Origin: Fistulifera solaris
Lineage: Eukaryota > Bacillariophyta > Bacillariophyceae > Naviculales > Stauroneidaceae
Direction of reading: 5' to 3'
Length of the DNA stretch: 64,000 bases
Assembly: GCA_030295235.1 (NCBI GenBank)
Contig: AP026134.1
Coordinates: 124,001 to 188,000 of the forward strand
Part shown: positions 56,288 to 64,000 of the stretch, piece by piece
Layout of the letters: each line of letters starts with the position of its first letter
Position numbering within the stretch: position 1 is the first letter of the stretch
Position numbers and translations under genes: made by a program
Notes under the pieces: generated by a model
Database searches by the model: none
Seen by the model: the letters and a program-made list of their open reading frames with translations, nothing else
Told to the model about the DNA's origin: nothing

Positions 56288-56619
56288 TAGACCTCTGTCC
56301 GTTCCCAGTTCACTCCAACAGGGAGGGAGTGAACAGGGATTTTGATCGAACAAGGAGTGAACTGGGAGCATTCCCTGTACGAATTAATAAGTCCCGTTTA
56401 CGAAATATGGTAGTCAGTCCCTAATCCTTAACGCTTTAGATTAGAGATTTTCTGTTGATTTACCGCGCAAACAAAGGAATAAAGGTCTCTGAGTGCCGGT
56501 CAGACGCCCACCCACTCATTCCCTGTTAAACAGGGAATTGGGAAAATGAACGAGGAAGGGAATTTAACTGGGATCCCAGTTGGGAATTCCCTGTTAAACG
56601 GAGAACGGACAGAGGTCTA
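56288..56619 (+). mobile_element. hAT-type MITE, copy 1 (332 bp)
   Basis: Non-autonomous DNA transposon. Ends are perfect 17-bp terminal inverted repeats (TAGACCTCTGTCCGTTC ... GAACGGACAGAGGTCTA), flanked by 8-bp duplications (ctcatgac), the hAT-superfamily hallmark along with 5'-TAG ... CTA-3' termini. Inside each end are further palindromes, including the perfect 16-bp aactgggatcccagtt. It has no coding capacity. It sits in the 5' flank of the CHMP6 gene. Confidence 0.93.
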
Positions 56620-56627
56620 CTCATGAC
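56620..56627. repeat. 8-bp target-site duplication, right of MITE copy 1
   Basis: ctcatgac, identical to 56280-56287. Confidence 0.9.
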
Positions 56628-57437
56628 TGACTCCACTGAATTGAAATCACGGGATAGAATGAAATATTGATGTCGTACTGGTATCTAGATGCCGTTAACA
56701 AAAATCTGGAAGGACCGAAACCGAAAACCGAAAACAGGTTACTTGTACTGGTACCTGGTACAGTACAGGGTACAGGGTGACGGAAACGGAAAATTACAGA
56801 TTTCCGAACTAGTGAAAGTGAAAGGGGAAGGAAAACCGCAAAACCTCAGCTGACATCTGACGTGAAACGAAGCCACAGCATAAGGGCCACGGGCCATGGG
56901 CAACTGGCCAGGTTTTTCCGTTTTCCGGAGATGCCCTGTCTGTTACAAACACAAGGCTACTACAAGGCTTACTAGTAACTTGGTGCTCTTGCTAGCCGAT
57001 GAGAAATGAGAAGTTAAACGACTATTATTACAGACACTCTCTAGAGCAAGTCAGAAGCGAAAAAAGAAAAAAAAACTACCAACTACCAACTACTGCTTAT
57101 ACTCCGTATCAACTATCGAATTCACAAGTATGAAACCCGAAAATAAGCGTTTCGACTTGTGACAGTGAAGGACAGTCGTACTACGTAAGCAAGTAGCACG
57201 CGCGACGCTCGCTCGCTTTTTATCCCTCACCACTCACCACGCCACGTGCCACATACGAGCGGCAGAATTTGGGGACGGCGGATTCCACGGCGGAACTTGG
57301 GTTGGAGATAATGGAAACTCCGAAACGACGAATCCTGCTTGCAGGATACCAGGTACCGGTACCGGTAACTTATTACCACAATCATCACAAGCTCACTATA
57401 TCAACCCTTCATAAGATTCCAACTGAAATATCCTACA
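56628..57437. other. GGTACC-rich spacer
   Basis: 810 bases between MITE copy 1 and the second TPR-like gene. Contains repeated ggtac/gtacc palindromes (about 56738-56775 and 57350-57368). No gene is visible. Confidence 0.5.
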
Positions 57438-58202
57438 ATGAATCATTATAAACGCTTGATCCGCAGCCGCGCATCTCTTGCGATGAATGAGCAAGGCTTG
57501 ATGCTTCTTCGAAATCTCGACTATGAAGAGGCAATCACATTTTTTCATGGCGGCCTCGAAACCTTACTAGAGGAGCATCAGTGTTGCCCAGTTGACGATG
57601 TAAAGTTCTCATCGAAATCGGCAGATTTGCTGCGTGCAAAGGCATCCGACGACAAGGCTTCCTTTGGGTTGGCGACTCGGACAAATCTTCTCATGTCGGC
57701 TTCATATAGTCTGGATACGATCCAAGAAATCCACAACGAAATTCTTACGTTGTTCAACAAGCCTCTCTCTTTACGCGTCGAACTTCTCGACGAAGTTTGG
57801 GATGACGATGTCGTCCAAAATCTCCTGATTGGTGTTTACTTCTACAACGCTGGTCTGGCATTTCATCTTCAAGCGCTCGCTTCAAATAGCAGTGAAAGCA
57901 TGTCCAAGGCCGCTGAGCATTATGCCATCTCGTATGCGCGCTTTCTTTATTGCTCCTTCTACAATGGCAAAGACGTTGACGCGACACTTGGGTTGTTGGT
58001 GACATCAAACAATATTGCTCACATTCATGCTTTCTGTCGGAATATGGAACAAGTTGAAGTTTGCGTTGAAGAGCTAGCAAGCAAATTGTCCAATTTCGTC
58101 ACTCAATCTGGAGACACACATCACGTCAACAACTGCCGCATGTTTCTTCAAAACGTTTGCTACTTTCAAGAGTCTGTCTTTTTGTCTGCGCCAGCTGCTT
58201 AA
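57438..58202 (+). CDS. TPR-like lineage-specific family protein, copy 2
   Basis: 254 aa, frame intact. Same layout as the 31837-32748 protein: N-terminal hairpin (M-N-E-Q-G-L-M-L-L-R-N-L-D-Y-E-E-A-I-T-F-F), second helical domain with Y-F-Y-N-A-G-L-A-F-H and S-N-N-I-A-H-I-H, and ending F-L-Q-N-V-C-Y-F...A-P-A-A. Faces copy 3 tail-to-tail. Unknown function. Confidence 0.7.
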   Translation: MNHYKRLIRSRASLAMNEQGLMLLRNLDYEEAITFFHGGLETLLEEHQCCPVDDVKFSSKSADLLRAKASDDKASFGLATRTNLLMSASYSLDTIQEIHNEILTLFNKPLSLRVELLDEVWDDDVVQNLLIGVYFYNAGLAFHLQALASNSSESMSKAAEHYAISYARFLYCSFYNGKDVDATLGLLVTSNNIAHIHAFCRNMEQVEVCVEELASKLSNFVTQSGDTHHVNNCRMFLQNVCYFQESVFLSAPAA

Positions 58203-58332
58203 ATACTAGCATTATGATTTACTCTAAACAACGCATATATTATAAGAATTATGTAGAACAAAAATAGAAGTAGCGGCTGATTTTTGGCCACTTCGAAGAA
58301 GCAGGTGAGGCTTTCAACCATCGTCGCTCATG

Positions 58333-59114
58333 CTACAGGCGCCGAAAACATTTCCTTTCGAACAAACAAATGTTAAGAAAGCAAATCATATATTCTCCTT
58401 CCGAAAGGCAAGGCTCGGTGTCGGGAGGTGTTGGCAGTGCCAGAGACATCATGCGGCGTGACATTTCCAGTTTACACCTTGTGGCTTCGTCGTAATCTTG
58501 AAAGTAAGCATGGATATGACCCAAATTATTGACGACGCACAAAAAAGGAAGAAGGAAAATGGTAGTAGGATCATTCAACGACAGGAAAGTATTGTACGCC
58601 ATGAGGTACATTCCGTGAGCCTTCGCAACTTTCCTCGAATGTCCTTGAATCAAACCTTCAATATTGTAGGCCAGTCCCAAGTTAAAAACGAGTATGCCCG
58701 TTATTAAGAGGTTCCTTGTGCGATTTTCAAGCTTTGCATTTTCATTCCAGTAGAGAGCCCGATTAAAAGGCTAAACACTCCATCCGGAGACGCTGTGCTT
58801 CTGTGTTCGGGCACCTCGATACTAGCAACAAGCCTTCTTCCGGAGACAGACTGCTCGTCATCTTGAATAGCTTTCATAATGTCGTCATCCATGTTTAGGT
58901 CTAGTCTCAAGACCTTGATAGCATTGTGGAAGAAATGTATCGCTGCTTGAGTGTCATTTTGTTGAAGAAACCGGATGCCCTCGCAATTGAAATACCACAC
59001 GTTTTTCAAGCTCGCGTCGCTGTTCAACCTGGCATCCGCCAGAGGATCCGCCATGCTGGTCGTCCCCGACGCCATCTCGGGCAAACAAGCGATCTGATCT
59101 CTCACAGATTGCAT
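58333..59114 (-). CDS. TPR-like lineage-specific family protein, copy 3
   Basis: Third member of the family. N-terminal part F-N-C-E-G-I-R-F-L-Q-Q-N-D-T-Q-A-A-I-H-F-F; C-terminal part L-V-F-N-L-G-L-A-Y-N, V-V-N-N-L-G-H-I-H and F-L-N-I-C-L-F. The two parts are in different frames and join (I-A-Q-G-T-S then L-I-T-G-I-L-V-F-N) if one base is added at about 58706-58707. The end lacks A-P-A-A. Start at 59114 (M-Q-S-V-R-D-Q-I); the in-frame Met at residue 14 is another choice. Confidence 0.65.
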
Positions 59115-59852
59115 GGTTGCACAAGTAGTTGTGATCCAAAGATTTGGAAGATCTTCTCCATATCGATCCTGTGTTCGTATGTTTGCGCTCCTTTTCCGTC
59201 ATGCCGGATGGTCGAAAATCGAGACCAGCTGTTCAGAGATAAATACACTGATGCCCAAAGTACAATCGATAACACGATTCTTACTTGTATCGTTTGGGGC
59301 TTTCATTGTGTATTGACAACGAATACCGTTTTGAACGTTGTACTGGATTTCACAAGGCCCGGCTGACTCTTTGTAATATGTGAAAGATTGCAGTTGCATG
59401 TGACAGAAAATGATGACACGCTCCGTTTCGAAATCAGTCAACCAATCAAAGAGGGCCGTCAGCCGGACTGTTTTCAGGTCACGGATCCGAGATCACCTCA
59501 GTACAATCTATTGTATATCATAGCCACACGAGTTGATCCTGGACTCAGAAGATCAATTGGAACGTCATTACTCCGTTGTTCCTCGTTCAAGCTGTGTGAA
59601 GCATTTTGTACGCAATCTGTCCAGAAAGTGGACGTGATAAACTTTAACAAAGTATCTCAGTGAGACATGACGTCATTTGAAACAAAAACGGTCAACATGG
59701 TCTGTCTGGTGCTCCGGTCGCCGGGGTCTGGGGTTTTTTATTTTATTTTCTCACGCAAAAACCATAAAAATCTTCAAACAAAACCGGAAGCTCGCATCAT
59801 CCTGTTTCCAAAAGCTCATTCGAAATTGACGTTTTTATTAAACTGCATTATA
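59115..59852. other. Spacer, no gene seen
   Basis: 738 bases between divergent starts of TPR-like copy 3 and the RRM protein. Frames here are short and lack family character. Confidence 0.4.
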
Positions 59853-60728
59853 ATGACAGAGAGAAAAAAGAGAAAACTAAAGGAACTCGATAGCACAATC
59901 GATGATGAAGAGGATGCCGAGCTTCTCGCTGCTGCCGCAGCTTGGGCCGACCAAGCAGGACCAACCACGCCGGATCGATCTTCCACCCGACCCAATAAAT
60001 TAAGCTTGCACATAACTCAGATTCCCTATGAGTGCACAGAGCTAGATATACGGTCCCACTTCGCCGCGAAAGGTTGTGCGGTTTGTTCCGTACGTATGGT
60101 ATACGACGAAGCAGGGGGAAAGGGCAGACAATTTCGCGGCGTGGCGTTTTGCGATGTCGCCGATGAGCAGTCGTACGAATTGGCGCTAAAGGAAATACAT
60201 CGCAGTCGACTGTTGGGACGGAAAATCAATGTTCGTCCTACCAAAACACGCGAAGAACTATCCAACATTGTCGAACGAACCAAAGAAATTGTGACGGAGC
60301 GCAAAAGTTGGCTCTTGCCGCCATGAATTCGGGAGAGAAAATGCCCGAAGAGTTGACGGCGAGTTCCAGCAAGAAACGAAAAAAGAATGACAAAAAATCT
60401 GCAGCAATTGACGACAAGAACATTTCTTCCAAAAACGATGGCAAAAAGAAAGCGCCTTCCACGAAACCTGATGACAACGACGGTGACGGAGAGGGAAATC
60501 GTTTAGAAAAAAAAAGTCGAAAAGAAAAAGCTGAAACTCAAGAGTGAAAAGACCATGTCTTTGTCGAAACGCGGTGCCAATAAAGGGAAGTCAAAACACA
60601 GTGATACAGAAAAGACAACTCAGAAACAAAGACGAGAAAGTAAAGAAGCAAAGGAGAAACCCAAACTTACAAAAAAGCAAAGAAACAGACGTGCTGCGAT
60701 CCTTGCTCAACAAAGATTTAAAAAGTAA
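59853..60728 (+). CDS. Single-RRM RNA-binding protein with Lys-rich tail
   Basis: Start at 59853 (M-T-E-R-K-K-R-K-L-K), then acidic and Ala-rich residues, then one RRM: L-H-I-T-Q-I-P-Y-E-C as RNP2-like and K-G-R-Q-F-R-G-V-A-F-C as RNP1-like, strands in the usual order. The rest is highly basic and fits a nucleolar or ribosome-biogenesis factor. Two breaks: the A4 run at 60303-60306 needs one more base (T-E-R-K-K-L-A-L-A-A-M), and the A9 run at 60507-60515 one fewer, giving the tail ending A-A-I-L-A-Q-Q-R-F-K-K and a stop at 60726-60728. The exact relative (Nop6-, eIF4B- or RBM-like) cannot be told. Confidence 0.72.
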
Positions 60729-60798
60729 CTAGTAGCGTAAAGAAACTGCAATGATAAATATACATATCTAGATCGTTACATCTTGCGAAAAGGACACT

Positions 60799-61515
60799 CT
60801 AAGCTGTCGAATCAAGTAGCGGCTGCGATAACGCGTCGCTTCGATTCATATGATCATCCGTTGGTGCCACTTCACGACTCTCCTCCGACATGAATTCGCA
60901 GCATGGATTACTGGTCACATGCCGCGCTTCATCCGTGATGCTATCCACTTCATCGGAAGATGTATCGAAGCCCATACGTTGAAAAAATATCGCATAACCT
61001 ACCGCAAGACCGACAACAACACACAGCAGTAGCTCTAACGAAAAGGTCATGGTCACCAACATGAGTGTATATCCCAACAGAGCCTGCGTTCCGTGCAAGA
61101 CCGCCACCGAGGAACGCAGCCATAGGGCCTTGGCATCTTGACCCTGAAGGGCATGAAGGCGTGCCGCCCGCACCACGCGGTGTCGGAGCTTGGAAAATCC
61201 TTCCACCGACACGGCCAGAAAAAAGACACCCATCATGGCCATGTAAAATTTGGTGGGCGTGTCGAGTGTCCACTCGGGGAAGAGTAAATTGAGACAAGGC
61301 TGATTGCCGCGGAGACTGAAGCGAAATCCTGTCAACGACACGCAATGAGATTAGCACTAAAAGTTAGTATCAGGTATACTACAGAATTCCGAAGGCCATT
61401 TCTTCTTACCATCCATGTACATGATCATGTTGCCCATGCTACTTTGACAGAACGGAACCGAAGTCGAATTCGAGCCCTCGGCTGTCAGAATTTCCCAATC
61501 ATTTGAAACGTCCAT
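60799..61515 (-). CDS. CTR-family copper transporter, one intron
   Basis: High-affinity copper uptake channel subunit. Exon 1 is 61515-61410: Met-rich extracellular end M-G-N-M-I-M-Y-M-D. The intron is 61409-61329 (81 bp, gtaag...gacag), and exon 2 is 61328-60799. TM1 starts near F-Y-M-A-M-M-G-V-F-F; TM2 carries the selectivity motif M-L-V-T-M (Mx3M); TM3 carries G-L-A-V-G (Gx3G packing motif). The tail is acidic and Ser-rich. The intron restores the frame exactly (D-G-F-R-F), which supports this model. Acts in plasma or internal membranes as a trimer. Confidence 0.87.
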
Positions 61516-62211
61516 GGCCACACCGACTTTTGGTTTCAGAAGTGTCAGAGCAAAGGATATAATTAAGAGAAGACGAAAGGCTGCATACGAACACTATCAA
61601 CATTGTTTATGCTGTGAGGTCTTTGATCTTTCGATGGGCACGACTCCCTCGTTTCATGTTTCATTGATCGTCCCTGACGGAGGCTTTGTACCACAGTGTA
61701 CGTGTCGGCCCGAGCAGCGAAACGTTATTATTGCAGATGTTCGCAACCTGTGCAGTTTTTCGAGTCCTGGTCGAACGCCAGTCCCGGGTGATTGTGAGCG
61801 GAACGAAAAAAAGTAATGTAGGAACCTCACTTCTTTACCTTTGGTCTATCAAGCGCCACCAAAGTATTGCGTGATCGGAATGCTACTATATGGCGCTTTG
61901 GCAGTGACAAGTCTTTGACACAAAGAAGAGATGATTGCTAACTTCCTTTGATTCATCGTCTAAGGATCTGCGCCACCAAGAAGCAAGAGTTAGCGATGTG
62001 TTATAGCCCTATTAGCATCCTGAATTAAACCTCGTTTTCCTTTTGTTTAGAGTTGCTGCTGATCTTTTGCAACTTGCACTCGTGCGTTAAGATTTGCCGA
62101 CGCGTACAAATCTGATGTACATACATGGCTTTTCCTTCCTCGAAAGTAAAAGGAGGATCTATTGCAATAATCTCTTACTATCATTTGGATGAAACTGATA
62201 GTTAAACAGGT
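61516..62211. other. Spacer, no gene seen
   Basis: About 700 bases 5' of the CTR gene and 3' of the next gene. No supported gene. Confidence 0.4.
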
Positions 62212-62879
62212 TTATTCGTCTATTTTGTGTTTTTGATATTCGGCGGGAAAGAAAATGAGATTCATTTAAGATAAAAGATACTTCGCAGTTGTTTGTTCCA
62301 AAAGTAACTTACCGTCATCTTCGTCGTCTTCCTCTTCGTCATCATCTTCTCCGAATTTCAGAGACTTCACTGTAAACGTATCCCAACCTCCACCTTGAGT
62401 TCCTTTCGTAGGTTCAAACAAAGGTTTCGCTTTGATTTCCTCTTCTTCCTCTTCGTCTTCCTCGGCGTTCTCGCTTTCTTCATCTCCGCCATCTTCATCA
62501 GACTGTTCCTCTTCTCCATCATCTCCAGATCCTTCCCCTTCGTTTGCTTCTTCTTCGGCGCTTTCTTCCTCTTCTTCTTCTTCTTCATCATCATCCTTCG
62601 CTGTCGAGCCACCGTGTTGCTTTTGGTAGGCCTCCAAACGCGCCATTCGTGCATTGTGAACGATCGTCAGATCCGCCTCCGGATCCGGGCCTAAGCCTTT
62701 TCCAGTAGCCACTCGGGGTCTAGAGCGGGCCAGATCACCCAGGTAAAGCCCACCAAGACGGGAAAGGCCCAAGTGACAACAGCACGAGCACCGGCGCCGA
62801 CTTTGGGGATCTGCGTCGACATGGTTCGACTGGCGACGCGCGGCATTTGCGCCGTTACAGCTCGTCTCACTCCAAACAT
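62212..62879 (-). CDS. Unknown mitochondrial-type protein with a long acidic tail
   Basis: Not recognised. Start at 62879: M-F-G-V-R-R-A-V-T-A-Q-M-P-R-V-A-S-R has the look of a mitochondrial presequence, followed by one membrane helix (V-V-T-W-A-F-P-V-L-V-G-F-T-W-V-I-W-P) and, after one base is added to the T4 run at 62698-62701, E-K-G-L-G-P-D-P-E-A-D-L-T-I-V-H-N-A-R-M. The C-terminal half is almost all Asp/Glu with Lys-Pro spacers. Near the end E-D-D-G is followed by gtaagt; splicing 62312-62220 would give ...D-D-D-E-stop at 62212. Otherwise the frame ends at 62266. Probably an inner-membrane protein; function unknown. Confidence 0.55.
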
Positions 62880-63111
62880 TGTAAATATTTTTAACTGCAC
62901 TGATATTCGAACAAAGAAACGCTCAATGAGGCACCAACTGAGCGATCCGTCGAAAGCGAATAATCATCGTCTCCAATCGTCGCGTCGCGCGCTCAACGAC
63001 GAACAAGGAACAAGACGTACAGCGGAAGAGAAGATTCTGTAAGGTTCAGGTTTTGAATTTTTGAGGATGACGTTCAAGATGACGTAAGCCGTTTTTAAGA
63101 CGACTTTTTGT

Positions 63112-63119
63112 CTTCCACG
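63112..63119. repeat. 8-bp target-site duplication, left of MITE copy 2
   Basis: cttccacg directly before the element; the same 8 bases follow at 63451-63458. Confidence 0.9.
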
Positions 63120-63450
63120 TAGACCTCTGTCCGTTCTCCGTTTAACAGGGAATTCCCAACTGGGATCCCAGTTCAATTCCCTTCCTCGTTCATTTTCCCA
63201 ATTCCCTGTTTAACAGGGAATGAGTGGTGGACGTCTGACCGGCAATCAGAGACCTTTATTCCTTTGTTTGCGCGGTAAATCAACAGAAAATCTCTAATCT
63301 AAAGCGTTAAGGATTAGGGACTGACTACCATATTTCGTAAACGGGACTCATTAATTTGTACAGGGAATGCTCCCAGTTCACTCCTTGTTCGATCAAAATC
63401 CCTGTTCACTCCCTCCCTGTTGGAGTGAACTGGGAACGGACAGAGGTCTA
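63120..63450 (-). mobile_element. hAT-type MITE, copy 2 (331 bp), inverted relative to copy 1
   Basis: Reverse complement of the element at 56288-56619 with only a handful of substitutions and one indel. Same 17-bp terminal inverted repeats and a different perfect 8-bp duplication (cttccacg), so it is an independent insertion. Lies in the 5' flank of the mitochondrial-type gene. Confidence 0.93.
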
Positions 63451-63458
63451 CTTCCACG
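63451..63458. repeat. 8-bp target-site duplication, right of MITE copy 2
   Basis: cttccacg, identical to 63112-63119. Confidence 0.9.
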
Positions 63459-64000
63459 TGACCACAAGACGCCGAAACGCGATTGTTGACGATCTTACCA
63501 AAGCTAGAAACATCGGCATGGCTTTAAGACTGACTAATAGGTTAACTTGTAAGCGACGGGATATCAATCACTGGTTACAACTCAATCAGGTCGTACAAAT
63601 TCGGCGTTACTGTATAGGCGAGTTTTTAGTCGGCCCCATCAACAAAACACCTCGACTTTTTGTTCATCTAGAAATCATATTGTTTGTATTTGCGTCCATG
63701 CACTCTGCGGCTCTTCGGTTACAAAGTAAACTTTCTTGAATTGGCTTCTGAGGTAGCTAAAGCTACAGTGCTGGGAGCTGACTGGTGCATTGTCTGCGGG
63801 AGAAGTGAGCAGAATTGCATGCATGGGGAGTAAGGACTGACGAAATCATGGATGCCGTAGCTGCAATAACTTTCATGCTCTACTGCTCTAACATTAGCCG
63901 TTCGAATTTTCGCAACTCGCATTTTTTCAATTCTCATCGGCTCATCGCCCAATGATCGCCCTATTATTTACAAAGTACTTGGCTGCTTATCACCTACTTT
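63459..64000. other. Right-edge sequence, no supported gene
   Basis: An open frame (63356-63739) starts inside the MITE and has no recognised domain, so it is not called. A gene could continue off the edge. Confidence 0.35.

Noticed and set aside
63356-63739. 127-aa frame at the right edge
   Set aside because: It begins inside MITE copy 2, so the first third is transposon sequence; the rest has no domain.
1-64000. tRNA, rRNA or CRISPR genes
   Set aside because: No cloverleaf with matching T-loop and anticodon stem, no rRNA-like stretch and no spaced direct repeats were found by eye.

Overview
The window is nuclear DNA from a photosynthetic stramenopile, most likely a diatom. The evidence is: 65-115 bp GT-AG introns; signal peptides that end just before a phenylalanine (the ASAF-type plastid entry signal) on an Mpv17-like protein and an RNase P protein; a PTKAPVK-rich secreted wall-type protein; a DUF285 secreted protein; a heat-shock-factor-type regulator; a DNMT3-like methyltransferase; and Crypton-, Harbinger- and hAT-type mobile DNA. 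Genes are dense (one per 2-2.5 kb), lie on both strands and are not in operons.

An important property of the text: about twenty coding frames are broken by one-base gains or losses, mostly in short homopolymers, in both directions. In each case one base restores a frame that reads on into conserved or compositionally matching protein. I treat these as probable assembly errors, give the break position in each entry, and report each gene as one CDS.

Layout. 1-12.6 kb: a secreted CBM6/GH5-like protein (cut at the left edge, catalytic glutamates apparently missing), a dynamin-like GTPase, an unknown acidic protein, an SMUBP2-type helicase, an SLC43-like transporter and a tiny Pkr1-like V-ATPase assembly protein. 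13-18.4 kb: two tail-to-tail genes for proteinaceous RNase P with different N-terminal targeting signals, then prefoldin subunit 2. 18.8-29.7 kb: DUF285 protein, a membrane PhyH dioxygenase with a C-terminal Tudor-like pair, a DNMT3-like cytosine methyltransferase with three introns, a PP2C phosphatase and a cytosolic-type aspartyl-tRNA synthetase. 30-35.2 kb: an R/S-rich unknown, a TPR-like lineage-specific protein and a SAC3-domain protein. 35.8-42.5 kb: a gene-poor stretch with Harbinger and Crypton relics, a 98-bp tandem duplication and GGTACC-rich spacers. 42.5-56.2 kb: HSF, Mpv17-like, an unknown tail-anchored candidate, a protein with three QRKN basic repeats, a tandem pair of 8-TM proteins, HEATR3/Syo1 and CHMP6/Vps20. 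56.2-64 kb: two near-identical inverted copies of a 331-332 bp hAT-type MITE with perfect 8-bp target duplications enclose two more TPR-like family members, an RRM protein, a CTR copper transporter and an unknown mitochondrial acidic protein.

Functional themes: tRNA and ribosome supply (two PRORPs, AspRS, HEATR3, RRM protein), membrane transport and traffic (SLC43, CTR, CHMP6, Pkr1), and gene regulation (DNMT3-like, HSF, PhyH-Tudor). No tRNA, rRNA or CRISPR was found.
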